Shown: positions 31,537 through 41,298 of the stretch, one piece after another
Layout of the letters: each line of letters begins with the position of its first letter
Numbering within the stretch: position 1 is the stretch's first letter
Source: Paenibacillus sp. An7
GTDB taxonomy: Bacteria > Bacillota > Bacilli > Paenibacillales > Paenibacillaceae
DNA length: 64,000 nt
Direction: 5' to 3'
Assembly (NCBI RefSeq): GCF_009870785.1
Contig: NZ_WTWX01000011.1
Location: forward strand, 1 to 64,000
The notes under the pieces: generated by a model
Told to the model about the DNA's origin: nothing
The model's input: the letters and a program-made list of their open reading frames with translations, nothing else
The model's database searches: none
Program-made: the position numbers and the translations under genes

Positions 31537-33555
31537 GTGATTAGCGGGTTAAGTGATCTCTATAAATTACAGAAGCAGGGAACAAAAAAGGATATCGAAA
31601 CTCCTTTAATTAATGCCATCTTCCGAATGTATGATAAATTCCCAAGACTAGGCCTTAATGAGCGGATGGGTCAGCAAGATATGTCTCTGGATATCGCTGA
31701 TGCTTATATACATAGCCGTAATGCGATGATTGAAGCTGGAGTTGGCATTGGTAAGTCCTTTGCATATCTCATTCCTAGTCTGCTCATTAACCTGATCTCA
31801 CAGCAGCCGATCATTATTGCAACTTCCTCCATACAGCTCTCAGAACAGATCCATAAAGATCTAAGATTCATCGGAAGCCGGCTCGGATTCACATCCGTTC
31901 GCTCTGTGGTTGGAAAAGGCATGGGACAGTATGCATGCCGATTTAGAGCAGCAGACCTGATGATGTCAGGTAAGTCAGGTAATTCAAACTCCCCATTGTC
32001 TACGCTAGCTCAGCGTATAGTGAATTATGATATTGATGAAAGAGCCGATATTAAGGGCGGAGTTAGTGACGCACTATGGTCCGACGTCTGTGTGAATGAT
32101 TGTACATTTGAACGTTGCCAGTATAAAAGCACATGTTCATTTTACGAGATGCGAGCTAAAATTAATGCCAGCACGAATGCCATGGATTTTATTATCGTAA
32201 ATCAGGACCTGCTCATTCGTGATTTAATGAAGAAAAAAGAAGGTTCCAAGGGATTAATCACTGAACGGCCGGCTCTCATCGTTATTGATGAAGCTCATAA
32301 TCTAGAAGCAAAGGTTAGAGATGCGAGAACGCTCGAGTTCACATACCGGCGAACGTGTCGTATTTTAGATGACGCTCTACAGCTTCTCTACAAGCAATCT
32401 GCAGATAAGAATCTTTTTACGCAATTTAAGTGGTTAAAAAAGTATGTTAGTCATATTTTCAAACAAGTAGAGACAGACCTGCTTCAGACAGCCAAGCAGG
32501 ACAATGACCGGATTAAAGTGTCAGAGATCACAGGCATTCCCTTAAAACGTGGAGTGCAGATCTTGAAAGAGCTTAATCTCAGCCTTTCTGTCTTAACTTC
32601 CCGGCATGAACGGGAAATCGATCATATTTATGAAGCCATGAATGGACTTATCGATCTCTTTGAGGTGCTTGCTGGTGTGGAGGACAACTATCTCATCTGG
32701 GCAAGTAAAACTCAGCGTGATGCCACCGTAAGTATCTGTCCAAAAGGCATTAGCGAGTTTTTAAAATACTCCTTATTTAACGGTAAGACTTCGGTTATCT
32801 TAACATCAGCAACGCTTTGCCAGAGTGGTGAAACGCTTGCGGAACAATACTCATATCTTACACAGTCCCTTGGATACAGGGGAGATTATATGGAGCGCCA
32901 AGCTTCACCGTTTAATTATGACTACCATTCCATGATGTACATTGCCAAAGATGTGCCCTACTATAACCATAAGAACCGAGAACATTATCTTGAAGCGGCA
33001 TACAAGGAACTCATAAGGCTTTGTAATGTAACGAACGGACGAACACTTGTCCTTTTTTCAGCTAAGGAGGATATGAAGTACGTTCATAAGAAATTACTTA
33101 CTGAGAAGCTTGCATGGACGTTACATGTACAAAGAGAAGGCTCGTCTCAGGACGGGGTGATTGCTGAATTTCGAAGCAGTAAAGGCGTCCTTCTAAGTAC
33201 CGGTGTGTTCTGGGAAGGCGTAAATATTGAAGGTTCCGATTTGTCGCAGTTAATTATCTTCCGTCTGCCTTTCCCTGTTCCTTCGGATCCTGTCTATGAA
33301 TACAAGGCCTCTCTGGTAGAGAATCCCTTGAGAGAAGTGTTCGTACCGGACATGCTGCTTCGGTTAAGACAAGGAACCGGACGACTGATTCGCAGCGAGA
33401 CTGACCTTGGTATACTCAGCATACTCGATTCCCGTCTATCCATTGCAGCCAGAAAGGATTACAGGGAGAAGGTACTAGAAACCTTACCCTTTAAAAGGGT
33501 TACGGAAGATTATAAAATTCTTGAACAGTTTGTAAAAGAAAAAGGGATAAAATAA
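31537..33555 (+). CDS. DinG/XPD-like superfamily 2 DNA helicase
   Basis: 672 residues. Walker A variant EAGVGIGKSFAYLIPSLL (about 68-85), iron-sulphur cluster cysteines in DVCVNDCTFERCQYKSTC (about 187-205), DEAH box VIDEAHNLE, motif III TSATL, motif V STGVFWEGVNIEGSDLSQL and motif VI RLRQGTGRLIR. All helicase motifs are present, so it should be an active 5'-3' Fe-S helicase. Start is GTG at 31537 after AAGAGGCGATC. It is the only long plus-strand gene among the minus-strand accessory genes, which suggests separate acquisition or function. Confidence 0.9.
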   Translation: MISGLSDLYKLQKQGTKKDIETPLINAIFRMYDKFPRLGLNERMGQQDMSLDIADAYIHSRNAMIEAGVGIGKSFAYLIPSLLINLISQQPIIIATSSIQLSEQIHKDLRFIGSRLGFTSVRSVVGKGMGQYACRFRAADLMMSGKSGNSNSPLSTLAQRIVNYDIDERADIKGGVSDALWSDVCVNDCTFERCQYKSTCSFYEMRAKINASTNAMDFIIVNQDLLIRDLMKKKEGSKGLITERPALIVIDEAHNLEAKVRDARTLEFTYRRTCRILDDALQLLYKQSADKNLFTQFKWLKKYVSHIFKQVETDLLQTAKQDNDRIKVSEITGIPLKRGVQILKELNLSLSVLTSRHEREIDHIYEAMNGLIDLFEVLAGVEDNYLIWASKTQRDATVSICPKGISEFLKYSLFNGKTSVILTSATLCQSGETLAEQYSYLTQSLGYRGDYMERQASPFNYDYHSMMYIAKDVPYYNHKNREHYLEAAYKELIRLCNVTNGRTLVLFSAKEDMKYVHKKLLTEKLAWTLHVQREGSSQDGVIAEFRSSKGVLLSTGVFWEGVNIEGSDLSQLIIFRLPFPVPSDPVYEYKASLVENPLREVFVPDMLLRLRQGTGRLIRSETDLGILSILDSRLSIAARKDYREKVLETLPFKRVTEDYKILEQFVKEKGIK

Positions 33556-33644
33556 CCACTCGATAATGAGAAATTACCGACATGATATGATGTCTTATTT
33601 TAGCATGTACAGTGAGCACCTCTTCTAATTCATATCTTTCCTCT

Positions 33645-34544
33645 TCATCGAGGACGATGTAAGTGAGTAGATAAGAATTTCGCGGTGACGTCAAGCACTT
33701 GTGAATTCCAAAAGCCGGGTCCATGATCTGCGCCTACTACTTTATAGAGGAATGCTCTCTGTCCATGCGCTTTTAACGCTTTATACATCTCGATACTCTG
33801 GTTTATATGTACAACATGGTCACTGTCTCCATGAACAATAAGAATCGGTGGAAGCGACTTATCTAGATCTTGATGAAGAGGACTTGCCTTCTTCGCCAAT
33901 TCTGTATGTTCCTGTACCTTACCACCAATGAACAAACCTTCCGGAGAATCAGCTGCATCATGGTCAAGAATATCATTGTACTTCCCTAAGGTCAGCAGGT
34001 CCGTAACTCCATAATAATCGATGACCGCACTTACTTCGTCTGACTCCTCACTGTATAGGCCGTTATCATACTCTCCCACCGTAAGACCCGTCATTAAGGA
34101 AAGATGTCCGCCCGACGAATCGCCCCATACCGCTACGCTTTCCGGATCTATCCCATACTCCTCTGCATTCTTACGCATATACCGAATCGCACATTTCACA
34201 TCTTCCACAGCAGCTGGAAAACGTGCAACATCCGTGTCCCGTATTTCTACACTGGCAATCACATATCCCTTAGCCGCCATCTGAACGAGATTAGGAATGG
34301 AAGAATATATATCCTGTTTTCTCCATGCGGATCCTTGTATATATACGATTAGAGGAAACTTGTATCCGCTTCGGGAGGGTATTATGATCTGCAGTCTTCG
34401 TTCTACATCGCCATATTTGGCATAAACTACGTCTGGACGGTAACTGCATGAATAGTAAGATTCTCCCCCTGCAAAATCCCCATATATAATCTGTGTTCCT
34501 TCTGGTGTTTCGTTGGCTGCAATATTCGCTGCTTTCTGATCCAC
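33645..34544 (-). CDS. Alpha/beta hydrolase (BD-FAE/esterase-like)
   Basis: 299 residues. FPLIVYIQGSAWRKQD (oxyanion motif, HGG replaced by QGS), VAVWGDSSGGHLSLM (nucleophile Ser), ILIVHGDSDHVVHINQS (Asp) and VVGADHGPGFW (His). Resembles esterase/acetylxylan-type BD-FAE proteins. No signal peptide. It converges on the helicase gene. Confidence 0.85.
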   Translation of the reverse strand: MDQKAANIAANETPEGTQIIYGDFAGGESYYSCSYRPDVVYAKYGDVERRLQIIIPSRSGYKFPLIVYIQGSAWRKQDIYSSIPNLVQMAAKGYVIASVEIRDTDVARFPAAVEDVKCAIRYMRKNAEEYGIDPESVAVWGDSSGGHLSLMTGLTVGEYDNGLYSEESDEVSAVIDYYGVTDLLTLGKYNDILDHDAADSPEGLFIGGKVQEHTELAKKASPLHQDLDKSLPPILIVHGDSDHVVHINQSIEMYKALKAHGQRAFLYKVVGADHGPGFWNSQVLDVTAKFLSTHLHRPR

Positions 34545-34695
34545 TTATAACAACTCCTTATATGTATTAATAAAATATCAACTGCCTTAACATAAATTGC
34601 TTTATCACCCAGCCATCTTTTAAAACCATCATCTTATCCCAGTTTAAAATAATAATACATCCGTGATGTGATAAGCGTCCAATCTCGAGTAGTCA

Positions 34696-34887
34696 TCACC
34701 ATTTATTAAATATAGCAACTATTGCAATACACCAAACAATAAGTCCAAATAGAAGCCCACTCCAAAAAACTTCAACTGTATATGGCTTGTTTTTGACTAT
34801 TTTCTTGATTGCTCTTAATAGTGCCACTACGAAGAAAAAACCTAATATTGGCATTATATAAATAGCGATATACCCAAATACAATCAT
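34696..34887 (-). CDS. Small two-helix membrane protein
   Basis: 63 residues with two membrane helices (YIAIYIMPILGFFFVVALL and FWSGLLFGLIVWCIAIVAIF) joined by a basic loop. Ribosome site GAGAGGAAC is present. Function unknown. Confidence 0.55.
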   Translation of the reverse strand: MIVFGYIAIYIMPILGFFFVVALLRAIKKIVKNKPYTVEVFWSGLLFGLIVWCIAIVAIFNKW

Positions 34888-34924
34888 GATTTAAGTTCCT
34901 CTCTGGAGATTCCAAATTGAAAAC

Positions 34925-35464
34925 CTACTTTTCTGTATTATTAAACCAAAATATTAGTTTTTGTCCGTCAAAGGTATCGTCATTTAACTCAACATAATCG
35001 CCTTTACTATAATTAGAAACCGTCTTCCGCCAAAATCTTTGTCCTGTTTGGTTTCTTTCAGAAGGATTGGTGAACAATTCCCATCTCCCCTTGAATTGAT
35101 CAAACACTTTGTTAGCAGCCTGCTCAGCGATACCTCGACCTCTATAAGGACGTAGTAAGAAGAACTCATGTACAAAATAATCAACATTCTCTGCACAATA
35201 CGGAGAAGTAGAAATGAGCATAAATCCCGCTGGACAATCATCTGCTAAAATTAAAAAGGGATACAAACTGTCTGGTTTTTCCCACCAAATATTTTGAACT
35301 TCGTATTGATCACTTAGTGTTTTAAAATCATCACTTTCTTCATAAATCCCATGAACATTTGGGTACCTGACATAGTGTTCTGATAGATCATACAGATATA
35401 AAGGATATATATTTTTTATAATGTGTGATTCCTCTTTACTGGTTAATTGCACTTTGATATTCAT
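34925..35464 (-). CDS. GNAT acetyltransferase
   Basis: About 179 residues. Acetyl-CoA motif LLRPYRGRGIAEQAANKVF and motif-B RFWRKTVSNYS. Start at 35464 after TAGGGAGCG; the frame extends 22 codons upstream without support. Same family branch as the GNAT at 27488-27976 (EFFLLRPYRGRG versus HFFILRKFRRMG). Confidence 0.85.
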   Translation of the reverse strand: MNIKVQLTSKEESHIIKNIYPLYLYDLSEHYVRYPNVHGIYEESDDFKTLSDQYEVQNIWWEKPDSLYPFLILADDCPAGFMLISTSPYCAENVDYFVHEFFLLRPYRGRGIAEQAANKVFDQFKGRWELFTNPSERNQTGQRFWRKTVSNYSKGDYVELNDDTFDGQKLIFWFNNTEK

Positions 35465-35526
35465 AAATTCGCTCCCTAGATATAATTTGTTAGGCTTTGT
35501 CATCTTGATGACATTCTCATAAGATA

Positions 35527-36030
35527 TCAAATGGATGCATTTCTCATCCGGATCATGGAGAAGTTGATTGTAGACTCTAGTACATGTTTTTTCATAGGTA
35601 TCAAAGAAGGAGTGATCCTAAGTTCTATCCCTTCATCCAAAATAGCCGTGACCAAGTCACCAATTCTTTCAACATCAATTGGAGTTACCGGGCGTCTTGC
35701 TACATAATATCCTGCATTTTCTTCTTCTAACTCAAAGTCTGCTGAATCAAAAACGTAGCGATAAATAGATCCTTTTCTGACTCGATCATACCAATCTGTT
35801 TCAATTGCAATCATCCGGTTCACCTGAGACATTCCAAAAAACCGAGTAATATCTTGTTCTTTTGTATCTTCTTTATGCCAAACGCAGACTCTTGGACAGT
35901 CCCTTGGAAAATAGTAATGGGGCGCATGATACTTATCAATCGTCCAGACTTTTGCATCTGTTTGATCATAAATTGTTCGAGGGTTAAAGATTTTTATATC
36001 TGGATTTTCACTAAAATGAAATAGCTTCAT
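35527..36030 (-). CDS. DUF6886-like protein
   Basis: 167 residues. MKLFHFSENPDIKIFNPR opening, then HYYFPRDCPRVCVWH and YRYVFDSADFE, a pattern common in small Bacillales proteins (DUF6886, as I recall). It may be distantly related to ADP-ribosyl/RNA-modifying folds, but no function is established. Likely co-transcribed with neighbouring GNAT genes. Confidence 0.65.
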   Translation of the reverse strand: MKLFHFSENPDIKIFNPRTIYDQTDAKVWTIDKYHAPHYYFPRDCPRVCVWHKEDTKEQDITRFFGMSQVNRMIAIETDWYDRVRKGSIYRYVFDSADFELEEENAGYYVARRPVTPIDVERIGDLVTAILDEGIELRITPSLIPMKKHVLESTINFSMIRMRNASI

Positions 36031-36088
36031 TACACACCTCTCTATTAAAAAGATTAGTAGTTTCGCATAATTTGTTTAGATCGATTCA

Positions 36089-36946
36089 TTATCTTTTTGT
36101 CATCCTTGCAAATCGTGGTCCTGCCTGGAATCCTGTTTTCTTATATAGCAATTCCGCATTATTCCCCACAGTAACACATAATTTTATTACTTCCGTATAC
36201 GCACTAGCTGATTGTTTTATGTAGTTAAGCATGTACTCTGCAATCCCTTGGTGCCTATACTGAGGGACAACACATAACTCCCCGATTTCTGCAAAACCTA
36301 AGGGCATTTTTTCACTGATACCTGCGATACAAACTCCAACAATTTCATTGTTTTGTTCATCTACGACATATATGGAAAGATTCCTATGTTTGTATACTTG
36401 CATTAGATACGAGATATCCTCTATGATCTCCTCGTCACTTGGAACACCAAAGATCTCGTAATCTATTCCACCACTGTATCCTTCTTTCATTACATTCGTA
36501 AATCTTGTTCTATCAAAAGAATCATCTAATAAGTACAGGGATAATCCACTTGGAGGTACTGGCTCCTTAAGCGTACCAGCCGGACAGCACATAACCTGTT
36601 TTATAACATTTATTTTAAAACCATATGAGTGCAGTATATTTACATCCTCTTGCAGAACTCCATTGATATGCCTTAGATCATGGCAACATGTTAATAATAT
36701 GTTCCACAGTTGTTGTCGATCAGAAAAAGGCGGGATCATAAACGGATACATTGCCGTATCGTTCATTTTTATCACCCCTCCAATTCTATCCTCGCCGTAC
36801 ATGATCCAAAAACATTGGCCTGTGAATTTTGTGTCATTTAGGCGAGTATCCCAGTCATACCACATCTCAATATCGGAGTTAGAATAGATTACTTGATGAA
36901 CTGCAAACTTATTTTTATCTGCTTGTTCTAAGCTATATTGTTTCAC
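36089..36946 (-). CDS. GNAT acetyltransferase, two-domain
   Basis: 285 residues. The C-terminal half has a normal GNAT motif A: VVPQYRHQGIAEYMLNYI and AELLYKKTGFQAG. The N-terminal half looks like a degenerate GNAT fold (CFWIMYGEDRIGGVIKMND). Ribosome site AAGGTG is modest. Substrate unknown. Confidence 0.8.
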   Translation of the reverse strand: MKQYSLEQADKNKFAVHQVIYSNSDIEMWYDWDTRLNDTKFTGQCFWIMYGEDRIGGVIKMNDTAMYPFMIPPFSDRQQLWNILLTCCHDLRHINGVLQEDVNILHSYGFKINVIKQVMCCPAGTLKEPVPPSGLSLYLLDDSFDRTRFTNVMKEGYSGGIDYEIFGVPSDEEIIEDISYLMQVYKHRNLSIYVVDEQNNEIVGVCIAGISEKMPLGFAEIGELCVVPQYRHQGIAEYMLNYIKQSASAYTEVIKLCVTVGNNAELLYKKTGFQAGPRFARMTKR

Positions 36947-37028
36947 CTTGTGTTGTCACTCCCATCCCTTACGTATAAAAGACTGTTGTAATCAGATGAT
37001 TAGGGCATTAGGCTTTACTAACCTAATC

Positions 37029-37496
37029 CTACGTTTTCACATGCTTGATTACACTTATATTGTTGTTATCTCGTTGTGAGAGTAAATCTAGCAGCCCATC
37101 TGGAACCAACTTTACGTCAGAATCAGATTCGAAAAAATGTAGTGGTTTCCATTGAGCTTTATAACGAATATCCCCTTCGATTCCATTGATTTCATCAAGA
37201 TCATAAAAGGTCTTATCTTTCAAATTCACTTCATAAATAAAATCTATTTCATGTCCTCTATCATCCAAAACACCAAAAATGTTCTCTATAACAAAGATTA
37301 ATTGCGGCTCTTCAATTTCCTGATTTAGTTCTTCCCTAATCTCTCTTATTAAAGTTCGTTTACTATTTTCTCCAAACTCGATTGTTCCACCGATAGGTCG
37401 ATAGAATGTTGTACTTATCCCAGGATAATTAATAACTTCAACTAAAATATTCTCCTCTTTTCTAATAATCCCTAGTGATACTGACCTAATCTTCAT
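37029..37496 (-). CDS. NUDIX hydrolase
   Basis: About 155 residues. Nudix box GGTIEFGENSKRTLIREIREE at about 40-60 fits the consensus fully. Start at 37496 after GGAGGAGATAAG. The open frame continues 45 codons further upstream with protein-like sequence; see the separate entry. Confidence 0.85.
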   Translation of the reverse strand: MKIRSVSLGIIRKEENILVEVINYPGISTTFYRPIGGTIEFGENSKRTLIREIREELNQEIEEPQLIFVIENIFGVLDDRGHEIDFIYEVNLKDKTFYDLDEINGIEGDIRYKAQWKPLHFFESDSDVKLVPDGLLDLLSQRDNNNISVIKHVKT

Positions 37497-37634
37497 AAAC
37501 TTATCTCCTCCGTATAATTCACCATTTAACGTATGGTTAGGTATGAACACTCGAACACCATTATCAGCCAAATACCGAAACAAGTGGGCTTCTGCCTTAA
37601 TACGTTCTCCAATGTAATCGCATTCAACTTTATT
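37497..37634 (-). pseudogene. Protein-like remnant fused in frame to the NUDIX gene
   Basis: Directly upstream and in frame with the NUDIX gene, codons read DYIGERIKAEAHLFRYLADN, then GVRVFIPNHTLNGELYGGDK. This looks like a real coding segment with no start codon. It could be the remains of a separate gene, or an N-terminal extension whose start was lost. Confidence 0.35.
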
Positions 37635-38642
37635 TTAAACTTGCAAGTTCTTAAAGAAGTCTAGTTTCTCGCTAATAAAATCATCGTCAAAATCAATACT
37701 CCCATGAATATGAGAATCTCCTAGACATAGTCCCATTAACCAGAGCTGCCTTATTCCCACAAAGATCGGTACTGCCTGCAAATCCTTTTCGCTGAGTCTT
37801 CTTACCGATTCATAGCCTTCAATAAATGCATTCCATAGTCGCTCTAATTTGTCTGAATCATGACGAAGTCGTACTTCCCTGGCTAGTCGAAATTCCGCAA
37901 TATCGTATGCTCTCCATCCAAATCCACATAGATCGAAATCATAATGAGTGTATGACATATCTTCTTTGAAGCTAATATTTGTATTTCCGTGAAGATCACC
38001 ATGACAGATTCCCCAGTCCAACTCTTCTAGCGGGAATTCAAGCAATCTTTCTTCTAATTGTTTTGCAAACGTCCTGAGCCACTCAAAATCCACACTTCGA
38101 TGAGTCAGATGGGGTTCGATCGAGACAAGTGATTGGTGGATAAGATACTCCAAGTCTAATGGCTGTCTTGTAAGTTCCGACTGAAAATCATCTGTTGTCA
38201 TATGAATATCAGCTACTGCTTTACCAAAAATGCGACTTATTTCTTCATCATCAATAGACCTCTCGGTCCCTTCTGCAAATGAAAAGAGCACACCGAATCT
38301 GTTGCCTTCAGGAGCGTTCAGCGTTTGAATGAAATTCCCGCTCTGATCAGCTATGGGTAGAGATACCGGGATCTCTTTCTCATCTAAATAGGTTAACAAT
38401 TTAATCTCAAAAGCAACTTCAGAATACTCAGACCTTCGGTCCGCACTGTAAACTCTAAACACATAGTTATCTTTTGACGTTTTAATAAGATAGGTATCAT
38501 TCATCCCGCGAAGCAAATAACGAAACTCCGTAATATCATTCAGACCATAAGTCATTATAATAAATTCTCGTAGTGCCGTATCAGATAACGTTGAATAAGA
38601 AACTGGAAAATACATCTGTGGTTGCTCCCTCCTGTTATTCAT
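37635..38642 (-). CDS. APH-family phosphotransferase
   Basis: 335 residues. Brenner-type motif WGICHGDLHGNTNISF (HGD catalytic loop) and THYDFDLCGFGWRAYDIAEF (metal-binding DFD) define the aminoglycoside phosphotransferase/choline kinase fold, in the homoserine kinase type II/SrkA-like branch. The substrate is not predictable. Its ATG overlaps the preceding gene's TGA (ATGA), so translation is coupled. Confidence 0.87.
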   Translation of the reverse strand: MNNRREQPQMYFPVSYSTLSDTALREFIIMTYGLNDITEFRYLLRGMNDTYLIKTSKDNYVFRVYSADRRSEYSEVAFEIKLLTYLDEKEIPVSLPIADQSGNFIQTLNAPEGNRFGVLFSFAEGTERSIDDEEISRIFGKAVADIHMTTDDFQSELTRQPLDLEYLIHQSLVSIEPHLTHRSVDFEWLRTFAKQLEERLLEFPLEELDWGICHGDLHGNTNISFKEDMSYTHYDFDLCGFGWRAYDIAEFRLAREVRLRHDSDKLERLWNAFIEGYESVRRLSEKDLQAVPIFVGIRQLWLMGLCLGDSHIHGSIDFDDDFISEKLDFFKNLQV

Positions 38643-39220
38643 GCTCCATCTTCCTTCTGTTTTTCAATAAATTCATCTTTCGTTAAGCCGAACAATATAA
38701 GGTCTAAGTATTTACCATTAACGTATACCACCTGGCGTCGGACCCCTTCTTGAATACAACCGAGTTTCCTCATCATCTGCGCCGAACCGACATTTCCTTC
38801 AAGAACATAATCATTAAATTTATTAAGTCTTCGTTCTAGGAATGCATATTTTAAAAGAATTTTCATGGCACTTGTTCCATAACCCTTACCTCGGTACTCT
38901 TTATCAATGACAATCCCTATACTAAATGTCCCATTCCTCTCGTTGATGCTGTTTAGATTAATACCGCCAATACTATCGCCATCCAGTTTTTCAATAGTGA
39001 ACATAATCCGTCCATTTGTGGACGTAAAGTTTGCGTTATCTTCTACGAATTTTTTCGCTCCTAAAATGGTAGGCGGTAACTCCACAGCACATTCTAGTAA
39101 AATACGAGCAGGCGTGTCGAAATCACTGATGTAACAGCTTTCCCAGTCTTCTTCCTGTATTGCTCGCAGTCTCACCTTTTCATCCTGCCAAAAGTAATCC
39201 GTGTAATCTATTTCTCTCAT
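38639..39220 (-). CDS. RimJ/RimL-type GNAT acetyltransferase
   Basis: About 193 residues. VRLRAIQEEDWESCY opening, motif A DKEYRGKGYGTSAMKILL and AQMMRKLGCIQEGVRRQVV typical of RimJ/L and spermidine-type acetyltransferases. Start at 39220 after TTGGAGGTTATC. Coupled to the phosphotransferase gene. Confidence 0.87.
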   Translation of the reverse strand: MREIDYTDYFWQDEKVRLRAIQEEDWESCYISDFDTPARILLECAVELPPTILGAKKFVEDNANFTSTNGRIMFTIEKLDGDSIGGINLNSINERNGTFSIGIVIDKEYRGKGYGTSAMKILLKYAFLERRLNKFNDYVLEGNVGSAQMMRKLGCIQEGVRRQVVYVNGKYLDLILFGLTKDEFIEKQKEDGA

Positions 39221-39401
39221 GATAACCTCCAAGATTTTATGTATGTAAATATTCCTCTAACAAATCTTATCTCAACGCTTCGTAAAAGCATTTCATCAGA
39301 TCAACGAACTTATCGAATTATACTACACCCTTTATTTTTATGTAATATTTACCAAAATAATATTTGATTTAAACACATTCTTTCCCACCCGTTATACGAA
39401 A

Positions 39402-39433
39402 AAAAGCCGCGATCTACGCGACTCTTCTTAGAA
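39402..39433 (-). terminator. Terminator of the antiporter gene
   Basis: On the minus strand AGTCGCG TAGAT CGCGGCT with seven T. It lies beyond the tandem hexamers at the end of the antiporter gene. Confidence 0.7.
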
Positions 39434-39445
39434 AGTATTTAGTTA

Positions 39446-39540
39446 CACACATTTACATTTACATTTACATTTACTTTTACTTTCACTTTTACTAATACTT
39501 ACACCTATTCCTATTCCTATTCCTATTCCTATTCCTATTC
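39446..39540. repeat. Hexanucleotide microsatellite
   Basis: ATTTAC repeated about four times, degenerate ACTTTT units, then CCTATT repeated six times up to base 39539. On the antiporter strand the second block reads GAATAG, in frame with the gene, giving successive TAG stops. Confidence 0.85.
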
Positions 39541-40902
39541 TAACGATTGTTTCTGCAATTTGGGAATTAGAACATAAGCAAACGTAATCATTGGACTTAG
39601 CCATAAAAATGTAGCATAAGGAACATATTCAATAACTGGCACCCCTAAAGTTGCTGCGAAAAAGGCCCCGCTAACTCCCCAAGGAATCAGTGGGTTAACA
39701 AGTGTCCCGCAATCCTCAAGTGTTCGTGACAATGTTCTGGCAGGAATCCCCCTGCGAGTATATTCATCCTTGAACATCTGACCTGGCAAAAGTATAGATA
39801 AATACTGCTCTCCAGTCATCCCGTTCACGGCGATAGATGAGGCACCCGTCATAAGAACGATATGGCTCTTACGTTTCAGCGGCTGAATCAACTTACGGAA
39901 AAAAGCTTCAATTACACCGCAATACTGTAACAATCCACCGAGCGATAAAGCGATTAAGATCAGGGATACAGATCCCATCATCGACTGAAGTCCACCCCTA
40001 TTCACAATAGAAGCTACTGTCTCATTCGTAATCGAGCTGGTGTAACCGCTCTGCATCACGCTGAACCAGAAACTAACAGACGTGTGCTGTTGAATAAGTG
40101 CAGTGATGAGTAATCCGCTGACAATCCCAACCACAAGTGTTGGAAGAATCGGCACCCGCTTGACTGAGCATACAATAACGGCAATCGGGGACAACAGGGT
40201 TAACCAATGAATATGAAATCCATCTTGTAATGCGAACTTGATTGCTTGAATAGACGATAAATCAATGGCGGCCGGCATAGACAAAAATAAGAAAAAGATT
40301 GTTGTAAGAATTAGTGCAGGCAGTGTAGTAAACAGCATATTACGAATATGTGTGAAAATAGAAATCCCTGCCACCGCTGGAGCAAAATTCGTCGTATCCG
40401 AGAGCGGTGACATTTTATCTCCAAAACACGCCCCGGAAATAACAGCTCCTGCAGCGATTGTCGGTGTAATACCTGTCGTTAAAGCTATTCCCATCAGAGC
40501 GACACCTACCGTGCTCACTGTAGTAAATGAACTGCCGGTAAACATCGAGACAATGATTGTGATATATAATGCGCTCACTGCAAAATAATGAGGTTTAATA
40601 TAATCCATACCATAGTATAAAATAGTTGGCACGGTGCCGCTCATCATCCACACGGCAATCAGAATACCAATGAGTGATAGGATGAGAATGGGCATAATGG
40701 CCGTTTGAATCCCCTGGATCATTGCAGACTCGATTTTTTTCCAAGAAACTCCGAATATACGCAGCAACACAGCTGCACCTACTGTAGTGAAGAGAAGCGG
40801 GATGTGCGGCTCTGCTTTTAATAGAAATATGGATACAAATAATAATGCTAGAATAAAAATAATAAGCGTTATACTTTTTGAAAAACTAAGCTGTCTGTCC
40901 AT
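39535..40902 (-). CDS. nhaC: NhaC-family Na+/H+ antiporter
   Basis: 455 residues, about twelve membrane helices. Typical NhaC features: GACFGDKMSPLSDTTNFAPA, VSMFTGSSFTTVSTVGVAL and EDCGTLVNPLIPWGVSGAFF, the last two bearing the conserved polar residues. It probably exports sodium in exchange for protons, or a malate/lactate-type exchange as in MleN. The last codons run into a hexanucleotide repeat. Confidence 0.92.
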   Translation of the reverse strand: MDRQLSFSKSITLIIFILALLFVSIFLLKAEPHIPLLFTTVGAAVLLRIFGVSWKKIESAMIQGIQTAIMPILILSLIGILIAVWMMSGTVPTILYYGMDYIKPHYFAVSALYITIIVSMFTGSSFTTVSTVGVALMGIALTTGITPTIAAGAVISGACFGDKMSPLSDTTNFAPAVAGISIFTHIRNMLFTTLPALILTTIFFLFLSMPAAIDLSSIQAIKFALQDGFHIHWLTLLSPIAVIVCSVKRVPILPTLVVGIVSGLLITALIQQHTSVSFWFSVMQSGYTSSITNETVASIVNRGGLQSMMGSVSLILIALSLGGLLQYCGVIEAFFRKLIQPLKRKSHIVLMTGASSIAVNGMTGEQYLSILLPGQMFKDEYTRRGIPARTLSRTLEDCGTLVNPLIPWGVSGAFFAATLGVPVIEYVPYATFLWLSPMITFAYVLIPKLQKQSLE

Positions 40903-41207
40903 GATGGAAGCTCCTTATATACGTTTGGATATGATCTCATATGATCTGATTTTTATAATTTTTAAAATATAAATCATATTGCTTTTTTACTTTTAAGCTT
41001 TTCGGCTTTTGTGTAGTGAAGCACAATCGTACTATAAACGAAATTTATATGTCACGTCAATGCAAGAAACATACATACAAGGTTTATATAGTAAATAAAA
41101 TTAATCATCACTTCATAATGAACATTTTATCACGCAGCTCCCCGCAAAAATTGCTCGGTCGATCAATTATTGTTTATAGATATATTAACTTACTTTTATA
41201 TATCACC

Positions 41208-41236
41208 TTGACATTAGTAATTAAAAAGGTTATGAT
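41208..41236 (+). promoter_or_regulatory. Sigma-A promoter of the FMN reductase gene
   Basis: TTGACA, 17 bases, TATGAT, about 60 bases before the start codon. Perfect -35 and five of six in the -10. Confidence 0.8.
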
Positions 41237-41298
41237 GAATATATAAAGAGTTACATATAACAAATAAAAATATGATTAACCATTAGGAGGAAATCACA

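Noticed and set aside
39391..39401. GTTATACGAAA, identical to a cassette R box
   Set aside because: No L box or hairpin body beside it; a ten-base match of an AT-rich word can be chance. It forms part of the upstream arm of a terminator.
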